Shown piece by piece: positions 39,986 to 40,134 of a stretch of 40,134 nt of DNA. The DNA comes from Clostridia bacterium (GTDB lineage Bacteria; Bacillota; Clostridia; Christensenellales; Aristaeellaceae). The number at the start of each line of letters is the position of its first letter. Position 1 is the first letter of the stretch. A model generated the notes under the pieces. The model was not told the origin of the DNA, ran no database searches, and worked only from the letters and a program-made list of their open reading frames with translations. The position numbers and the translations under genes are program-made. Location of the stretch: positions 1-40,134 of the forward strand of contig JAFSKN010000014.1 in NCBI GenBank assembly GCA_017448975.1. Reading direction: 5' to 3'.

Positions 39986-40134
39986 TCAGTATGCAAACTC
40001 TCCCTCGAACACGTGGGTGGCTTCGCCGGTGAGGGTGATTTTTTCCTCCGTGCAGCGCACGGTCAGGTCTCCCCCGGCCAGCTTCACCACGATGTCCTTG
40101 TCCGCCGGGCACACGCCGGTTTTCACCGCGGCGG
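39986..40134 (-). CDS. dapF: Diaminopimelate epimerase, C-terminal part (runs off window)
   Basis: Last 48 residues of an ORF that continues past the right edge. The sequence AVKTGVCPADKDIVVKLAGG, then GDLTVRCTEE, LTGEATHVFEGEF matches the end of DapF, which converts LL- to meso-diaminopimelate for lysine and peptidoglycan. The catalytic Cys regions are outside the window, so the call rests on the C-terminal pattern (GG.L.V...., LTGPA..VFEGE). Confidence 0.72.
   Translation of the reverse strand, partial: AAVKTGVCPADKDIVVKLAGGDLTVRCTEEKITLTGEATHVFEGEFAY

Noticed and set aside
1-40134. CRISPR array or prophage
   Set aside because: No regularly spaced direct repeats, cas genes, integrase, capsid or terminase genes seen. 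The small HTH gene and the restriction island alone do not make a prophage.

Overview
The window reads as chromosomal DNA of a GC-rich (roughly 58-60% by eye) fermentative Clostridia-type Firmicute, plausibly a gut or rumen member of the Christensenellales/Oscillospirales sphere. Support for this comes from strong AGGAGG ribosome sites with frequent GTG/TTG starts, the rpmE-DUF1385-prmC-prfA cluster, DUF1292, TmcAL, LplB/YtcP-type sugar permeases with an AraC regulator, and GH3/GH105 enzymes. The genus is inference only.

Layout. 1-527: palindrome-rich repeat. 528-6300: uracil-DNA glycosylase, small HTH protein, DUF1292 protein, uvrC, a RelE-type toxin-antitoxin pair started from a promoter overlapping the uvrC stop, a membrane-anchored hypothetical and a NYN-LOTUS protein. 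6400-10621: MarR regulator and a heterodimeric ABC exporter in one operon. 10622-15650: a small minus-strand ORF, a coiled-coil membrane protein, then the minus-strand translation cluster rpmE, DUF1385, prmC, prfA, interrupted by a second repeat copy. 16194-21022: sugar ABC importer (binding protein, two permeases) and AraC regulator. 21128-25115: membrane-anchored carboxylesterase with a frameshifted peptidase E-like gene, and divergent tmcAL. 25116-27160: AT-richer restriction-modification island with an NgoMIV-type endonuclease. 27162-29643: the two fumarase/tartrate dehydratase subunits, split by palindromes and a GDSL esterase. 29717-30049: third repeat copy, inverted. 30145-38019: DUF4956 protein, tRNA-Ser(GGA), and a decayed uronate/pectin-type locus holding a truncated permease, a chimeric amidohydrolase-esterase-glucuronidase ORF, an intact GH3, an SDR remnant and an intact GH105. 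38233-40134: O-acetylhomoserine sulfhydrylase behind a leader-peptide/terminator arrangement, and the 3' end of dapF.

The most interesting signals lie between genes. (1) The sulfhydrylase gene has a 5' leader with a consensus promoter, a 40-codon ORF with adjacent Met-Cys-Cys-Arg-Met codons, a 10-nt segment perfectly complementary to the 5' arm of a terminator, and that terminator: a candidate cysteine-sensing attenuator. (2) At least two families of intergenic palindromic repeats recur in the window, with hairpin arms that differ between copies but stay complementary, which suggests the fold is maintained. (3) The 31.2-36.8 kb region carries several truncated genes joined end to end, either real gene decay by deletion or an assembly artefact.
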